64,000 nt of DNA. Origin: Flavobacterium flavigenum. GTDB lineage: Bacteria > Bacteroidota > Bacteroidia > Flavobacteriales > Flavobacteriaceae. A program made the position numbers and the translations under genes. Of this stretch, positions 16,801 through 25,180 are shown piece after piece. A model generated the notes under the pieces. The model saw only the letters and a program-made list of their open reading frames with translations. It had not been told where the DNA came from and searched no databases. The stretch covers positions 4,092,001 through 4,156,000 of the forward strand of contig NZ_CP114285.2 in NCBI RefSeq assembly GCF_027111255.2, written 5' to 3'. Numbering within the stretch: the stretch's first letter is position 1; every line of letters begins with the position of its first letter.

Positions 16801-19594
16801 TTTTATATCCGCCATATAATAATTGGTTATTTTCATTAAAGACACTTAAACGATCAATTTCAGCATCTTCTGTTTCTGTTGTTTCTGTCTCTGTTGAACC
16901 TGTTTCATGATCCAGACCTGCTATTGAACCGTATTGTCCTTCCGGGCTTACATCGCCCAACAGTGTTTCAAGATTGGCATTACAGGAGTTTACCGGCTGC
17001 TGACATAATTCGCGGCAGCCTTCAAGCAGTTCTTTAAATTCTGTTTTGTAATGTATGGTGTAGATTCTTATCTCTTCTGTAGAGAAAGTGGTGTTCTGTA
17101 TCGTTTGTAAATTTTGAATATTATCATTCACATATTTTGTTTCGGCAGTATCAATATAACTTTTTCTGTTGTCTAAAATTCCAAGACTGCTTTGATCTGT
17201 TGGAAGTGTTGCTTTGTATGCGAGCCTTTGTGCTTCGTTTTCTAAATTTGAACTTACAAGCGCTTCTTCGCAGCTTATACAGGTAACATTACAATCACTT
17301 TCCTGAATTACAGTCTGAAATTGTGCAATAACAGGTTTGCATGCAGTACCGTTTTTTAGCTGTGCAATATAATCATCCGCATATTGATTTAATACCTGTG
17401 TGTCTACCTGTAGGTTTTTGTTGAAATTATAGGTGCCAATATTTAGTAATTGATAATTGTTTTCACTTATTTTTTCTTTACCTTCAAAAATTTGATTATT
17501 AAAATCAATAGAAGAAGGCGCATAAGATGAAATACTTGGGACACCAATTTTTGTAGAACGAACGGTTGGAGCTGTTCCATAAAGCAATTCAGTTCCACAG
17601 TCATTTGTCATGCTTACAGACCAATCGTATACAAAAGGATAATGTTTAGTACTTAAACAGGAATCTGCATAACTACCCATGTTTTTTTTAAGACCATATA
17701 CAAATTTGATAGTGTCTTGTTTTATGATGTTTACAATAGTATTTAAGCTTACGCCATCTTCTGTAACATTATTATTTCCTGAAGCATATTTATCATTATT
17801 GATCAGCAGGTTTTTTGTAGTCAATTGATGTAAACGGTTTTTGGTTTCATCATCCAAAGAAATTAGGTTTCCTTTTTTATCTCCGGCGAGCGCAGTTGCT
17901 ATTGTTCTGCCCTGAGGATCTAAATAGCTTACGCTGGTCTGCCCATTCGGGTCAATTACAATATTTTTCTTATACAAAGAAGCCTCACCAACTTTATAAC
18001 CAAAGAGCCTGTTTAATTCCTCTTGAGAAGGATTTCCGTAAAAATAGCTCATCTCATGACCAGTTCCTATTTGATGTTCTTTTCCTACTCCTCCTTTTCG
18101 TTTAATACGCCCGGTATTATCAGGCGTGTATTCGATTTGGGAGAAAGGAAGCGAATCTGCTTTAGGAACTAAATCCTGATAATTGTCTGAAATATCATTT
18201 TTTTCAGAATAATATTTACTCGCACCACTTGCATCTGACATTACCGGGGCAGGAGAAGGATCACAATTGTTATCGGTTGTTTTTTCCCAGTCAAAATCGT
18301 TGTGTGTATAAACAGCACCTGCTTTGTTTTTATTTAAATTCGGATAATAATGTACTCCCGATGATTCAACAGGAGCAGGTAACACCTCTATAGCCGGTCT
18401 TCCCTGAGTGTCATAAATAACTTCTCCCACAACGGCTTTATTGTTGGAATTTATTTTGGTAACTGTCTGACGGTTTCGCAGTGAACCATCAAAATAGCTT
18501 ACGACTTCTTTTTTCTTTCCGTCTTCTGCAAATGAAGATTGATACTGCCAGTTTTTCTTACCGGATTCGTGATTTTCATCAATTTCCAGAAAATTTGGCC
18601 AGTCATTAACATTTTTATGTGTTTCTTCAAATCCGGAGGTCCAGTTGCCATAATAATTTTTCGAAACATCATTCAAAAATCGTCCAACCGGTCTTAGCCT
18701 GTAAACAAGATATCCTTTTGAATAAATAAGGGGAATTCTATAACTTTCTTCTTTCGTCTGTATTCTGGTACTGTTAAGCTTAAAATCCTGATCGGTTAAA
18801 GGAATTCGATTTGGAGCCAATTTGGACCCATCTTCTGCAAAATTGTCTATCCACGTCCATTCGAGTTCGTATTCTACTGCAGGTGCTGTTGCATTTCGTT
18901 CCCATGAAATAAGTATTTCTTCAGCCCCGGCACTCATACTCGCAACTTTAGTTGCCGCAGTCCCGTAGTATTTTATAAAATTATGCTGCAACCCTGTAAC
19001 AGAATTAGGCTGTGAACTGTTTAATTGTAGATTGTAATAGCGTTCTGTATTAAATTTTAATTCCAGATAAGTTGATGGATTGCTAATGGTTGTAACGGCA
19101 TCATTTTCGTTGTAATAGGTAATTTCTTCGACTTTTACTTTTGCTCTATGAACTCCCGGAAGCTTATAAACAGCGTAATCGTCAAATTGCAATCCCTTAG
19201 TTTTATTGTTATACTTTATTTTTAAAGTAATTTTGTCCGGATAAGAAAAAATTTGATTATTCTGACTAGGGTCTTTATACGACGTTATAACAACATCTGA
19301 ATTGTCATAAGCTGTAATTTTTAATTTTACTTCGCACGAATAAATCCTTAAATAATCGTCTGTATTTGTTTTATCATCAATAAACCCAAAATGAATGGAT
19401 ACATTCGGATTAACCGAGGTAAAGACATTTTGATTTTTTATGTCTTCAAATTTTGGGTCCTTAACTTCAAGGGTAGGTAGTAAAGACAACTCATTTCCAA
19501 CTTTTTTCTCTCCGGAAAATGTTTCCTGCTGTGCAAATGACAACAATGAAATAAGGAAAAATGTAAATGCTGTTATATATTTGTTGATATACAT
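7883..19594 (-). CDS. Giant Rhs/YD-repeat toxin with thrombospondin type 3 repeats and GH24 lysozyme tip
   Basis: I prefer the ATG at 19594 (3,903 aa), which gives the signal peptide YINKYITAFTFFLISLLSFAQ and a 10-bp gap to the gene before; the frame also allows 19642. Approximate layout: a DUF6443-like segment at 350-410, a long poorly conserved region with Cys-rich blocks, YD repeats at 2,270-2,790 (LYYYDQAGNLVQ), a LamG-like domain near 3,000-3,230, calcium-binding thrombospondin type 3 repeats at 3,235-3,360 (DTDSDGIGDACDNC), the Rhs core at 3,560-3,645 and a tip at about 3,705-3,820. The tip has the T4 lysozyme triad: Glu in YEGVR, Asp in YPDSKG and Thr in PTIGYGH. The shell should encapsulate and release this muramidase. 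No T9SS sorting domain is visible. Confidence 0.9.
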   Translation of the reverse strand: MYINKYITAFTFFLISLLSFAQQETFSGEKKVGNELSLLPTLEVKDPKFEDIKNQNVFTSVNPNVSIHFGFIDDKTNTDDYLRIYSCEVKLKITAYDNSDVVITSYKDPSQNNQIFSYPDKITLKIKYNNKTKGLQFDDYAVYKLPGVHRAKVKVEEITYYNENDAVTTISNPSTYLELKFNTERYYNLQLNSSQPNSVTGLQHNFIKYYGTAATKVASMSAGAEEILISWERNATAPAVEYELEWTWIDNFAEDGSKLAPNRIPLTDQDFKLNSTRIQTKEESYRIPLIYSKGYLVYRLRPVGRFLNDVSKNYYGNWTSGFEETHKNVNDWPNFLEIDENHESGKKNWQYQSSFAEDGKKKEVVSYFDGSLRNRQTVTKINSNNKAVVGEVIYDTQGRPAIEVLPAPVESSGVHYYPNLNKNKAGAVYTHNDFDWEKTTDNNCDPSPAPVMSDASGASKYYSEKNDISDNYQDLVPKADSLPFSQIEYTPDNTGRIKRKGGVGKEHQIGTGHEMSYFYGNPSQEELNRLFGYKVGEASLYKKNIVIDPNGQTSVSYLDPQGRTIATALAGDKKGNLISLDDETKNRLHQLTTKNLLINNDKYASGNNNVTEDGVSLNTIVNIIKQDTIKFVYGLKKNMGSYADSCLSTKHYPFVYDWSVSMTNDCGTELLYGTAPTVRSTKIGVPSISSYAPSSIDFNNQIFEGKEKISENNYQLLNIGTYNFNKNLQVDTQVLNQYADDYIAQLKNGTACKPVIAQFQTVIQESDCNVTCISCEEALVSSNLENEAQRLAYKATLPTDQSSLGILDNRKSYIDTAETKYVNDNIQNLQTIQNTTFSTEEIRIYTIHYKTEFKELLEGCRELCQQPVNSCNANLETLLGDVSPEGQYGSIAGLDHETGSTETETTETEDAEIDRLSVFNENNQLLYGGYKNTTVTDEDTDTTSIVKISKFNWRYPYGGFYKDANGEPETIKIIKEEDGSYTPALRPLEDGSMPPTVDDPENDDERYVLVAPHYLDHVADFIKEWQPRWANELLPYHPEYYYYLYNLAICNKKDAGINSDGYDEALKDLEYFDTEKNTVVPNNNIFNTSNGKLAELLNIVSPKDPYYSSANTETGETTADYNLRKSIMQEALTSNYDGMKFKNSQGNDQSMNMLQTAYYFAAFSNGIMSSSKFQNEINVTNTTLLDKITTLSDPLKQRVWANFKSYYLALKEKTRTVYAHVYANKKLGNNDCIGNANSTDSYANLLKKYSTTNFGNITILINNSISAPFVLPAGSDGILPSCSEETASYYAGKEKRFMPADYNYDSGLNDQEILAAAEAQADANLYLETGKCPLASDMENFLKGLVDSTIQPDGLLLNIPATSMPYLTSGIFNAQKKPEFDLETTTISPWLIGKPEGNDLTINFYPDQTANSQNSVASSITLKFASFTPGAGTYLDPCGTSVAKPQWSQVKGFKNFHYESYESATKTFRFTILATIVRDPASSCSIPEEVIIEGYTKAAVGECHFAGNNGIGETLALADNQCSKKELFSSALKDLILDLQKTSALTTTQDITNRNVFKTGYLKTYFGINATDVVKWKYETVSGQRLFSIAVNDTLRMKINAGDDTVSINNITDTFIGDLKTDSKSNIFRVVTKKFNVNGTRYRLDTKTWSITAGKNNALYFACCGTCGENDYDGDGYGDECGEPNTSTPGTTVCQLKAQEEADYEENLKNALNEIIVVSHHYTEPVENFPYVKYFRDNSKLIEHFQALRSYNLIVDNPNGDYFSFPVAMSLFQHVTEQNIISMQYGISSNLDGVVDLNIPNANQIKEIISIDILNESLSSVKVIYKNLDNNTITVTNASIAHRTSQTPGRYAYSTNFCQFMANDYSVASCENTNKELTYEKNFKDAFNELLDANLNINSGTKNIADYPEVNRFISESNLIQHFQAARNYYLATDIPNGINTPVQFSKFLVWKDSGNFSLYFYNNNNQIEATTFFNYPTSLTIKKINSIDVTGDNKATIVFTDINNQIVSHQNLNIKNSIFFSSSSGTSESICIFLTENYNSLFPTQRKSTATKLSNTLESTPPNCQQLCIPPTVAPVVCGDKWNEFKTGMQQVQGYTLPADLDGKFFCDANYGYISTDYLAYLAMFNVTTVESPFFISIDKFGSTNLKYGNPKAGLAITAYHSYIAGRNSGSTGETLSWNDYTNYYVNSNENMCPPATMVPGFSLDIPVQEGVKTPCEIYKKAINDANIQQISEAFYADKREAFKQNYLKAALEGLDETLTQMSFDKEYQYTLYYYDQAGNLVQTVPPEGVDRLSAPDDKTINNIREKQPENELNTKNVAPAHTMQTQYRYNSLNQLVWQQTPDGQHTDENGQLHTGSQTTFAYDPLGRIIASQNSKQKTKGQFSYTRYDGLGRITEAGQLKTKSGFAIKINENGRLIYASGDEVPTDAVTKSINYPYNIADETEQVTKTIYDSPLKDTQSWFTAYGSDNSHKRVTGVLYFDTLTSNSPVSGYANGIFYDYDVHGNVKELVHHINNNPKLTSMKGAVKKVVYDYDLISGNVNKVTYQPNNLKEQFIHRYEYDADNRIKQVYTSKDNIIWEKEANYLYYDHGPLARVELGDKQVQGLDYVYTLQGWLKGVNSEKLGSAYDAGKDGLNVAQDAFGFALNYYKGDYKSRAGVSKDNTVFSFSKAQALELDTNNLFNGNIKEMVTSLTDHEQNIIPSQFNYYKYDQLNRIKEMTSKSITTAGVASNGYYSNYSYDRNGNLATLNRADRLNGNITPMDQLSYTYNTGMNQLRRVNDAVGNGVFVAPGGTANDTSLDIDNQTEDENYVYDNIGQLTKDKQEGIDIDWRVDGKVKSVTKNNGTVISFEYDGLGNRIAKIVTTPTKTTTTYYERDAQGNVLSTYEMIKQGNLTTYYLVEQDIYGSSRLGTESRRIQISEENATQLKRALSSKITASTEAQALTTETPAVNTLAGILLDNVNDRASWNEKPENTINLFKSEQQQTKVIELTGRLKIDAANTGTNLLAALHSTHKEGNWPYGNSYSYLNSVLLSIKKDQTGYKPVVSLIKYRRNHHRSKVGYKKWRFSYRSDKETIDYIIKSPSIPEDEWDIKARIELDPIVDQYNVKITINGNEYTTLRSVTENYRGPEEERMMSDSPRLPITLPPNTLGATSITHRPQEQTNYPALKSQICDFSYTIDNGQEREDVLTNYYSFDEGTGTIANSSIGHDYNMTLVNGLPFTDIPFSKTYCGAREDDKDADGYIDSEDKCPNIFNPGQEDEDDDGVGDVCDNCIKKRNGKNEASLEGVGNQLDTDSDGIGDACDNCKRFANFDQADTEVDENGKPNPDGYGDACDNCKTIYNPFQEDLNNNGIGDACEGLAQGMGKNSFATTPFTAYRFVGDKQYELSNHLGNVLSVISDRKLARTTNVPGLTTLNDFNFTGWSNLNSGSNWTAGNAAIVTTNTDKLVITAKQLADGIAHTMVTTAGKKYTVSYDLALTTSPEIQVKASSFGTPLLQKKDKTSGRNSITFTATSAVTIIEWLKNREDGNLEEVFTLDNVNTAVESTNQVSVIAFSPDVRSYSDYYPFGMLVPSRHGSSDSYRYGFQGQEKDDEIKGGEGNSLNYTFRMHDPRIGRFFARDPLASEYPWNSPYAFSENDVVRATELEGLEKKIVIYKFSDDGIVKSALTLSEAGPMGNGVLVKSIKKGKTSYYYGNEIKNPTITSFKKAYEGVRMDKKGNHVGYPDSKGFPTIGYGHLILNGEPYKIGGLIDENEAQSLFKSDSKRIFSIADKYIKKFSLTENETNALYDASFNMGPGKLKNFDNLNNKFSGEFFFLQYMAGGEGIKKRRFAESLLFSENMYIHLDYLKNKKTQKKAELIIKEQFKTFDMDSEGNNKNTPTSIPTTDNTTTNNNNINTTPPVKL

Positions 19595-19604
19595 ATATCT
19601 GATT

Positions 19605-20321
19605 TTATTTATTGGAAATGTTTCGTTGGTCAATAATTTCATAATGTTTTAAGCGTGTTGTTGCTACATATTTATTTTTACTTAAGAAATCAAAATAGGT
19701 TTTGTCTGCAAAAAGCGATGCATTAACTGCTTTCCGATTAAAGTTGAAATTACTTACTTCTAATCTTGGCATATAGGATTTTGGTGCCCGGTAATCTTTA
19801 GAAAAATTGACAGCTGTATTGTAATAAAAAACTGATTTTTGTAAAAAATACTTTTTTGATATCTGAACTACTATTTTAGAGTAGGAAAGATTTGAATATT
19901 TTTTTGGGATTAGAATTATTTCCCAATATGTTTTAAAATCCTTAAATGATTCTATTTTGCATAAATCCAGTAAGGGATTAATATCAAAGTTTCCAAAATA
20001 ACTTTGCAGCGGATCTGAAATTAATACGGCTTTTTCTGCATGGTTTATTTTCAGGTTTATGCTTTTAGAATTCAGTATTTCTGTCTGATCTACTTTCATA
20101 TAAATCTCATTACGGGAATTTTTGCAAAAAAGTCCCTTGTAAGATTGTTCAATTTTTTTAGATTCTGCGTTTTTATATAAAGTATAATTTGAGTTATACT
20201 GCATTGATTCAGCACTGCTGTATTGTTTTCCCATTCGCTGTAAAACTTCATTGACAGTCTGAGCATGACCTAATATAGAGACTGCCAGAAAACTGATGAT
20301 GAATAAGGATTTATGTAACAT
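19605..20321 (-). CDS. Exported 238-aa protein, possibly LolA-like
   Basis: A signal peptide (LHKSLFIISFLAVSILGHAQ) is followed by a helical segment VNEVLQRMGKQYSSAESMQ and a series of predicted beta strands (KGLFCKNSRNEIYMKV, EKAVLISDP, SKIVVQISKKYFLQKSVFYY). The layout of a short helix followed by a half-barrel of strands recalls the LolA/LolB fold, which binds acyl chains, but there is no diagnostic motif. It lies 4 bp after the LRR-VWA gene and 10 bp before the giant Rhs gene, so it is probably a dedicated partner of the Rhs protein in the periplasm, for instance a carrier or chaperone. This function is inferred. Confidence 0.6.
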   Translation of the reverse strand: MLHKSLFIISFLAVSILGHAQTVNEVLQRMGKQYSSAESMQYNSNYTLYKNAESKKIEQSYKGLFCKNSRNEIYMKVDQTEILNSKSINLKINHAEKAVLISDPLQSYFGNFDINPLLDLCKIESFKDFKTYWEIILIPKKYSNLSYSKIVVQISKKYFLQKSVFYYNTAVNFSKDYRAPKSYMPRLEVSNFNFNRKAVNASLFADKTYFDFLSKNKYVATTRLKHYEIIDQRNISNK

Positions 20322-20325
20322 AAAT

Positions 20326-23300
20326 TTAATTTTTTGTCGTATTAATAAAATTACCTGAACGAGTTTCCTGAATAGTTTTTATCCCTTTGGCAGTTTCTTT
20401 TTTTACGCGAACTAAACCACCTTCGTTATCATACTCATAAAATGTAGAGTAGTTGTTTTCATCCAGTTCAGACATAAGTTTAAAGGTTTGAGGGTCGTAA
20501 ACAAATGTTTTAATACTTCCTTCAAGAGGATGTATCCTGATATCGTCAAAGTATGCCGCAATTCCGTTACTATTATTTTGAAGTTCAATACTAATTGTTT
20601 TTGTGAACTTAGGAATCAGGAACTTGCTTGTAATTCTTTGCCATCCATCAATAATATCGCCGCTCGCAATCAGTTTTTGTGTACTGATTTTTTGAAGTTC
20701 GCTGGCTTCTGCATCACTGTAAAAATGAATATTGATGCCTACATTGTCATACGTTTTTACTTGTATAGGAGATTCTTCTTTTACCCATGCACTCAGCATG
20801 TATTCTTTCCCGGGAACAGGCTGAAAAGAAAGGCAGTCAGAACAGTAGTTTTTGTCGGTAGGTTTTCCGCATGAAAATCCGCTTATTTTTAAATTGTCAG
20901 ATAAGAATGCTTCGTTTGCGGGATAGGCAAGGGAATTAAAGTCTTCATAACCATAGAAATCGAAATCACGGAAATTTTTGATATCTTCCTGAGGGAATTC
21001 AGTTACTTGATAATTTAATAAATATTTGAGGGATGTTCTAAGGTTGGGAACAACCTTAGAATCAATAAATGCAGCTGAAGTCTGAACATAATTTGGGTCT
21101 TGTGTAGCTAATAAAGCAGATCCATAAGTATCTTTATCAACATAAAAACCATTTTCTATTCCCAGTACATATAAATGTGGCTTCTCTGTACTGGTATTAG
21201 TAGTATTTTTGTAATTATCAAATTTTGACATGGTTTCTTTTAATTTTTCGACATTAGCCGTCTGGCATCCATCAGTAATCATTATAACCACACTAGGCTT
21301 CATTTGTAAACTTAGGGCTTCATTAAGACCACTATTCCAGTAGTCTGCTGCAGCACTCACACGGCGTTTACCTCTGGTATATTTGCAGTAATTAGCTATC
21401 CAGGTATTAAATTGCTTTAATACTCCTGGTTCATTGGTTACTCTTATTTGTTTTACATGGTCGTCTCTGTTATCATCGTCTTTATCTGACATTCCGATAA
21501 GGGAAACATAAACATTAGATTGTAGTTTATCATTGTCATTGGCTTGCTGCTGTATGTAGTTTTTTAGTTGTTTCCTTATTTTATCAGCTTCTGTTTCACC
21601 TATGGATCCTGATTCGTCTAAAACAAATGCAATATGCGAAACACAATATAAAGCGGAACAAAAATCAATGTGATTTACAAAACTTTTAAAAGGATCATTT
21701 AAACCGGTACGCAATTCTGTTTCAACAGTATCAGACTCATAATTGTCTAAGTTAAAATCAGCAACACTATTTCCGGTTATAGCAATTTTAACATCATAAT
21801 CGGTGTGATCGTTAAACGAAAAGGCAACAAATCCCTGCTCTGTATCCCGTGTAAAATTGTAAATACCCGGATATTGGTCTTTAATATAGGGCGAAAGTGC
21901 AGTTAATTCATCACAGTTGTATCCATAGGTGATATCTTCTGCAGGGAGACTAAGTAATTTATTTACCAAAGTAGTGAAAATGCCTTTAATTACAGGAGAG
22001 TTTCTGTTTGATTTTGTACAGGAAACAAAAGGTTCGCAAGACTTTGCACTTATCGTTTTCCTAAATTCAAACTGGCACTCATTATTTTTATAAGCATTTA
22101 GGTGTATAATGTATGTACCGTCTGTTAAAGGCGTAAAAGTATATAAACCAGTTGTATTTGTAACCGGATTAAGATGTTGTGTCGTACCGGATTTTATTGC
22201 ATACCAGCTGTAAGTAAGGTTTGAAGATTCGGTTTCAAAGTTTAAGTTTACAGGTTTATTGACACAAACGATTTCTTCTTCCGCAGGACAAAAATCAATA
22301 TATCGTATGTCAGATGAACGGGCACAGTCATAAGGTTCAAAAATAACAGAAGATTTATTAGACATTCTTCCCCCGTTATCAACTTTACATGAAGTTAAAT
22401 AATCAGAAGAACTTCTATATTGTGTGATATCAATATATATTCCATATTCTATATTTGAATATAATTCTTCAGTTGTACCATCTTCATAATAGTAAATGCC
22501 GTTTGGAACTGAAATATGTACATCGGAGTCTCTTTCGGGCGCAAAAGAAAAATCTACATTTGTAATTTGATTATATTCATTTCGCGTAGTTACATAATTA
22601 TATATTTGATTTCCGGTTATATTAGTAATATATGGTTTTAATAAAACCAGTTCATTAATAGTCGAATTTTTATTGATCTCTTCGTCTGTTTCTCCCAGAA
22701 TGGAGCGGGAAATTAGTTTTGTAAGTAAATTTATTAAATGGTTGCGAACTACGATTGATTTAGGGTTTTCATTAGTGCAGCTGTTTTGTATTAAAGTTCC
22801 AATTGTTTTAATATATTTTGTTTTACAACCATCGTTGATGTCCGTTATTTCTAATTCAATTTTATGAAAGCCTTCAGCTGTTATAACAATTGGAAAAGTA
22901 CTTTGAGTACCTGAATTTATTAATTGACCCTTAGGACTCAGTAAACTCCATTTATAACTATAGGGTTTTACAGGGTTTTGATAATACAGGTCAAGTTCAG
23001 GCGTTATTGTTTCATTTAGAGGAACAAAAACAGCACCACTGCCATAAAAGCCAGGAATAAATATTCTTCCTGAACGTTCTTCTGCTGTTAAGGAACAAGG
23101 GTCTATAACTGTGACACTTTTTTCAAATTTCCTCACACATCCAGTAGCATCAGTAACTTCTAAAACAACTTTATGGATTCCAGGAGTGGCAAAATTTTGC
23201 AAAACTGTTGCAGTGGTTTTTGTATCAATTAATGCATTATTGGCATTATAAAATTTCCAGTTATAAGTAATGTTAGTTGCACTAGTTTCAAGACTAAATG

Positions 23301-25107
23301 TTACATTGGTATTTTGCATCGGGTTTTGTTCAGAAACTTTAAGTACCATATTAACGGGGGTACAATTTGTTACTGCCAGATGTATCGGGTTTCTTTCTAA
23401 TGTAAGAGTGAAGCCCCAAGGATCTAATTTAAGACTGATTTCAGGATGTGTCGAAATACAATAATAATCTCCTTCATTCGAAGAATCAAGATTGGACAGG
23501 ACAAAATTACGCGAAGTGGCTCCTTCAATTAAAACGCCATTCGGAGATACACCTTTGTACCATTGGTAGGTTTCTTCCGGTGTAAATCTATTATCCTCAT
23601 ACATGGTTAATGTAGTTGAACCACCAGTTCCAACTGTTATAGTTTTTTCAGAATCTATTTTGTTTTGATGTGCAAAAGAAAGAACTTCGAAGTTATTGGC
23701 ATATGTATTAAATTCATTAGCAAAATCTGTATAGCGGAAATTGTTATTTCGAAATCCTAAAGCAGTCAACAAAGGTGAATTAGTAAAATCGGGTATAGGA
23801 CCCGAAAGCTGATTTAAATCAAACGCCAAAGTTCTTAAATATGTTAAACTTCTAAGTGTTGACGGAATTTCCCCTGTGAATTGATTATCTGATAAATAAA
23901 GAAACTGAAGGAGACTTAATTGTCCTATTCCAGCAGGAATTGTTCCGGTTAGGTTATTATTTTCTAAAGACAGTATATATAATTGATTTAAATTAGATAT
24001 CTGAGGAGATAGGTTTCCGTTTAAATCATTATTTCCCAAAAAGAGCCTATCTAAATTAGATAATTGGTATATTTCATTTGGAATCGGACCGGTTAAATTA
24101 TTGTGATTAAGTGATAATAGTGTAAGCTGAGTTAATCTGGAAATTAGAGGGGAAATGTCTCCTGTTAGTTGATTGTTATTTAAAGTTAGCCCTTTGAGAT
24201 GAGTAAGATTATATAATTCCAGAGGGATATTCCCGGTTAGATAATAGTTTGAGGATAAACCAAGTCCTTCTAAAAGAGTCAATTGACCAATTTGTTGTGG
24301 TATTGTACCGCTTAATCTGTTGCTATCTAAACTCAGAGACTTTAAAGCAGTTAGCTGCGCAATTTCTATTGGAATAAATCCTGTTAATTCATTGCTTCCC
24401 AAGTCCAGTACCTGAAGACTATGTAAATTAGCTATTGCCGGTGGGATAGATCCTTCAATATTATTGCTATATAAAATAAGAACTTCCAGATTATTTAATA
24501 GGAACAGCCCTTGTGGTAGTGCTCCAGACAAAGGACTTTGCTGTATTATAAGGCTTTTTAATTCAGTTAACTGACCTATTTCATCAGGTAATGATCCGGA
24601 TAAATTTGCTCTCCAAAGTTCTATACCAATTACGTGTCCGTTTTCTACTCTGACGCCATACCATCCAGCTACATCAGAATCTGGATTGTTTACTTGCCAG
24701 GCTATTCCGTTATTTGGTAATCGAAGATTCCAGTTAGGTCCATTGGTACTATTATAAAATGCAATAAGTGCATCCCTCTCTGATTGGGGTATACTTGCAG
24801 AAGCTGTTTTTGCAGTGGAACGGCTTACTTCTTTTTTAGAAACCCATTCAGATTTTATTTTTTTTACAAGAAGTTCTTCACTTTCTCTTGATTTAATAAA
24901 CTGATCTGTAAGCTGCTTACGGGCAAGGGCAATTTGTTGTTGTAAATTTTCCTCCTTTACACCATGTTTTTTTAGTGATGCGGTAATCCTTACCAGGTCA
25001 AAGCCAATGGTTTTATCGTCATAGTTCTGAGCAAATGAAGCCAATGAAAGCAGTACCATACCTACAGTAATGATCCAGTATTTTTTTATTTTAAAAATGT
25101 TTGTCAT
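20326..25107 (-). CDS. LRR, Ig-like, PKD and von Willebrand A surface protein with YD-type C-terminus
   Basis: The 1,593-aa protein has a signal peptide (ending LASFAQ), a helical segment, 12 plant-type LRRs of 24 aa from about 155 to 445 (LTGTIPAGIGQLSLLQ), an Ig-like domain (TYQWYKG) near 500-570, PKD-like domains near 590-790, and a VWA domain from about 1,150 with an intact MIDAS start (FVLDESGSIGE) and MITDGC. The end has a carbohydrate-binding-like domain (SAWVKEE, then YFDDIRIHP) and a YD unit (FYEYDNEGGLVRVKKETA). Such a pair usually closes giant YD-repeat proteins and not LRR proteins. The N-terminus matches the next LRR protein (MTNIFKIKKYWIIT). It probably mediates surface binding; the ligand is unknown. 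Confidence 0.85.
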   Translation of the reverse strand: MTNIFKIKKYWIITVGMVLLSLASFAQNYDDKTIGFDLVRITASLKKHGVKEENLQQQIALARKQLTDQFIKSRESEELLVKKIKSEWVSKKEVSRSTAKTASASIPQSERDALIAFYNSTNGPNWNLRLPNNGIAWQVNNPDSDVAGWYGVRVENGHVIGIELWRANLSGSLPDEIGQLTELKSLIIQQSPLSGALPQGLFLLNNLEVLILYSNNIEGSIPPAIANLHSLQVLDLGSNELTGFIPIEIAQLTALKSLSLDSNRLSGTIPQQIGQLTLLEGLGLSSNYYLTGNIPLELYNLTHLKGLTLNNNQLTGDISPLISRLTQLTLLSLNHNNLTGPIPNEIYQLSNLDRLFLGNNDLNGNLSPQISNLNQLYILSLENNNLTGTIPAGIGQLSLLQFLYLSDNQFTGEIPSTLRSLTYLRTLAFDLNQLSGPIPDFTNSPLLTALGFRNNNFRYTDFANEFNTYANNFEVLSFAHQNKIDSEKTITVGTGGSTTLTMYEDNRFTPEETYQWYKGVSPNGVLIEGATSRNFVLSNLDSSNEGDYYCISTHPEISLKLDPWGFTLTLERNPIHLAVTNCTPVNMVLKVSEQNPMQNTNVTFSLETSATNITYNWKFYNANNALIDTKTTATVLQNFATPGIHKVVLEVTDATGCVRKFEKSVTVIDPCSLTAEERSGRIFIPGFYGSGAVFVPLNETITPELDLYYQNPVKPYSYKWSLLSPKGQLINSGTQSTFPIVITAEGFHKIELEITDINDGCKTKYIKTIGTLIQNSCTNENPKSIVVRNHLINLLTKLISRSILGETDEEINKNSTINELVLLKPYITNITGNQIYNYVTTRNEYNQITNVDFSFAPERDSDVHISVPNGIYYYEDGTTEELYSNIEYGIYIDITQYRSSSDYLTSCKVDNGGRMSNKSSVIFEPYDCARSSDIRYIDFCPAEEEIVCVNKPVNLNFETESSNLTYSWYAIKSGTTQHLNPVTNTTGLYTFTPLTDGTYIIHLNAYKNNECQFEFRKTISAKSCEPFVSCTKSNRNSPVIKGIFTTLVNKLLSLPAEDITYGYNCDELTALSPYIKDQYPGIYNFTRDTEQGFVAFSFNDHTDYDVKIAITGNSVADFNLDNYESDTVETELRTGLNDPFKSFVNHIDFCSALYCVSHIAFVLDESGSIGETEADKIRKQLKNYIQQQANDNDKLQSNVYVSLIGMSDKDDDNRDDHVKQIRVTNEPGVLKQFNTWIANYCKYTRGKRRVSAAADYWNSGLNEALSLQMKPSVVIMITDGCQTANVEKLKETMSKFDNYKNTTNTSTEKPHLYVLGIENGFYVDKDTYGSALLATQDPNYVQTSAAFIDSKVVPNLRTSLKYLLNYQVTEFPQEDIKNFRDFDFYGYEDFNSLAYPANEAFLSDNLKISGFSCGKPTDKNYCSDCLSFQPVPGKEYMLSAWVKEESPIQVKTYDNVGINIHFYSDAEASELQKISTQKLIASGDIIDGWQRITSKFLIPKFTKTISIELQNNSNGIAAYFDDIRIHPLEGSIKTFVYDPQTFKLMSELDENNYSTFYEYDNEGGLVRVKKETAKGIKTIQETRSGNFINTTKN

Positions 25108-25180
25108 AATTTTTTAATTAATGATTCTTTGTTCCTATCAACAAATTCATCTATTCATTTTTATTTTTTTCTTTCTGTTT
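25108..25180 (-). repeat. Duplicated intergenic spacer between LRR genes
   Basis: The spacer upstream of the LRR-VWA gene closely matches the one upstream of the middle LRR gene (28,541-28,598), including the bases next to the start codon and AATTCATCTA. The match continues into both signal peptides, so the spacer and 5' end were duplicated together. Confidence 0.65.
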
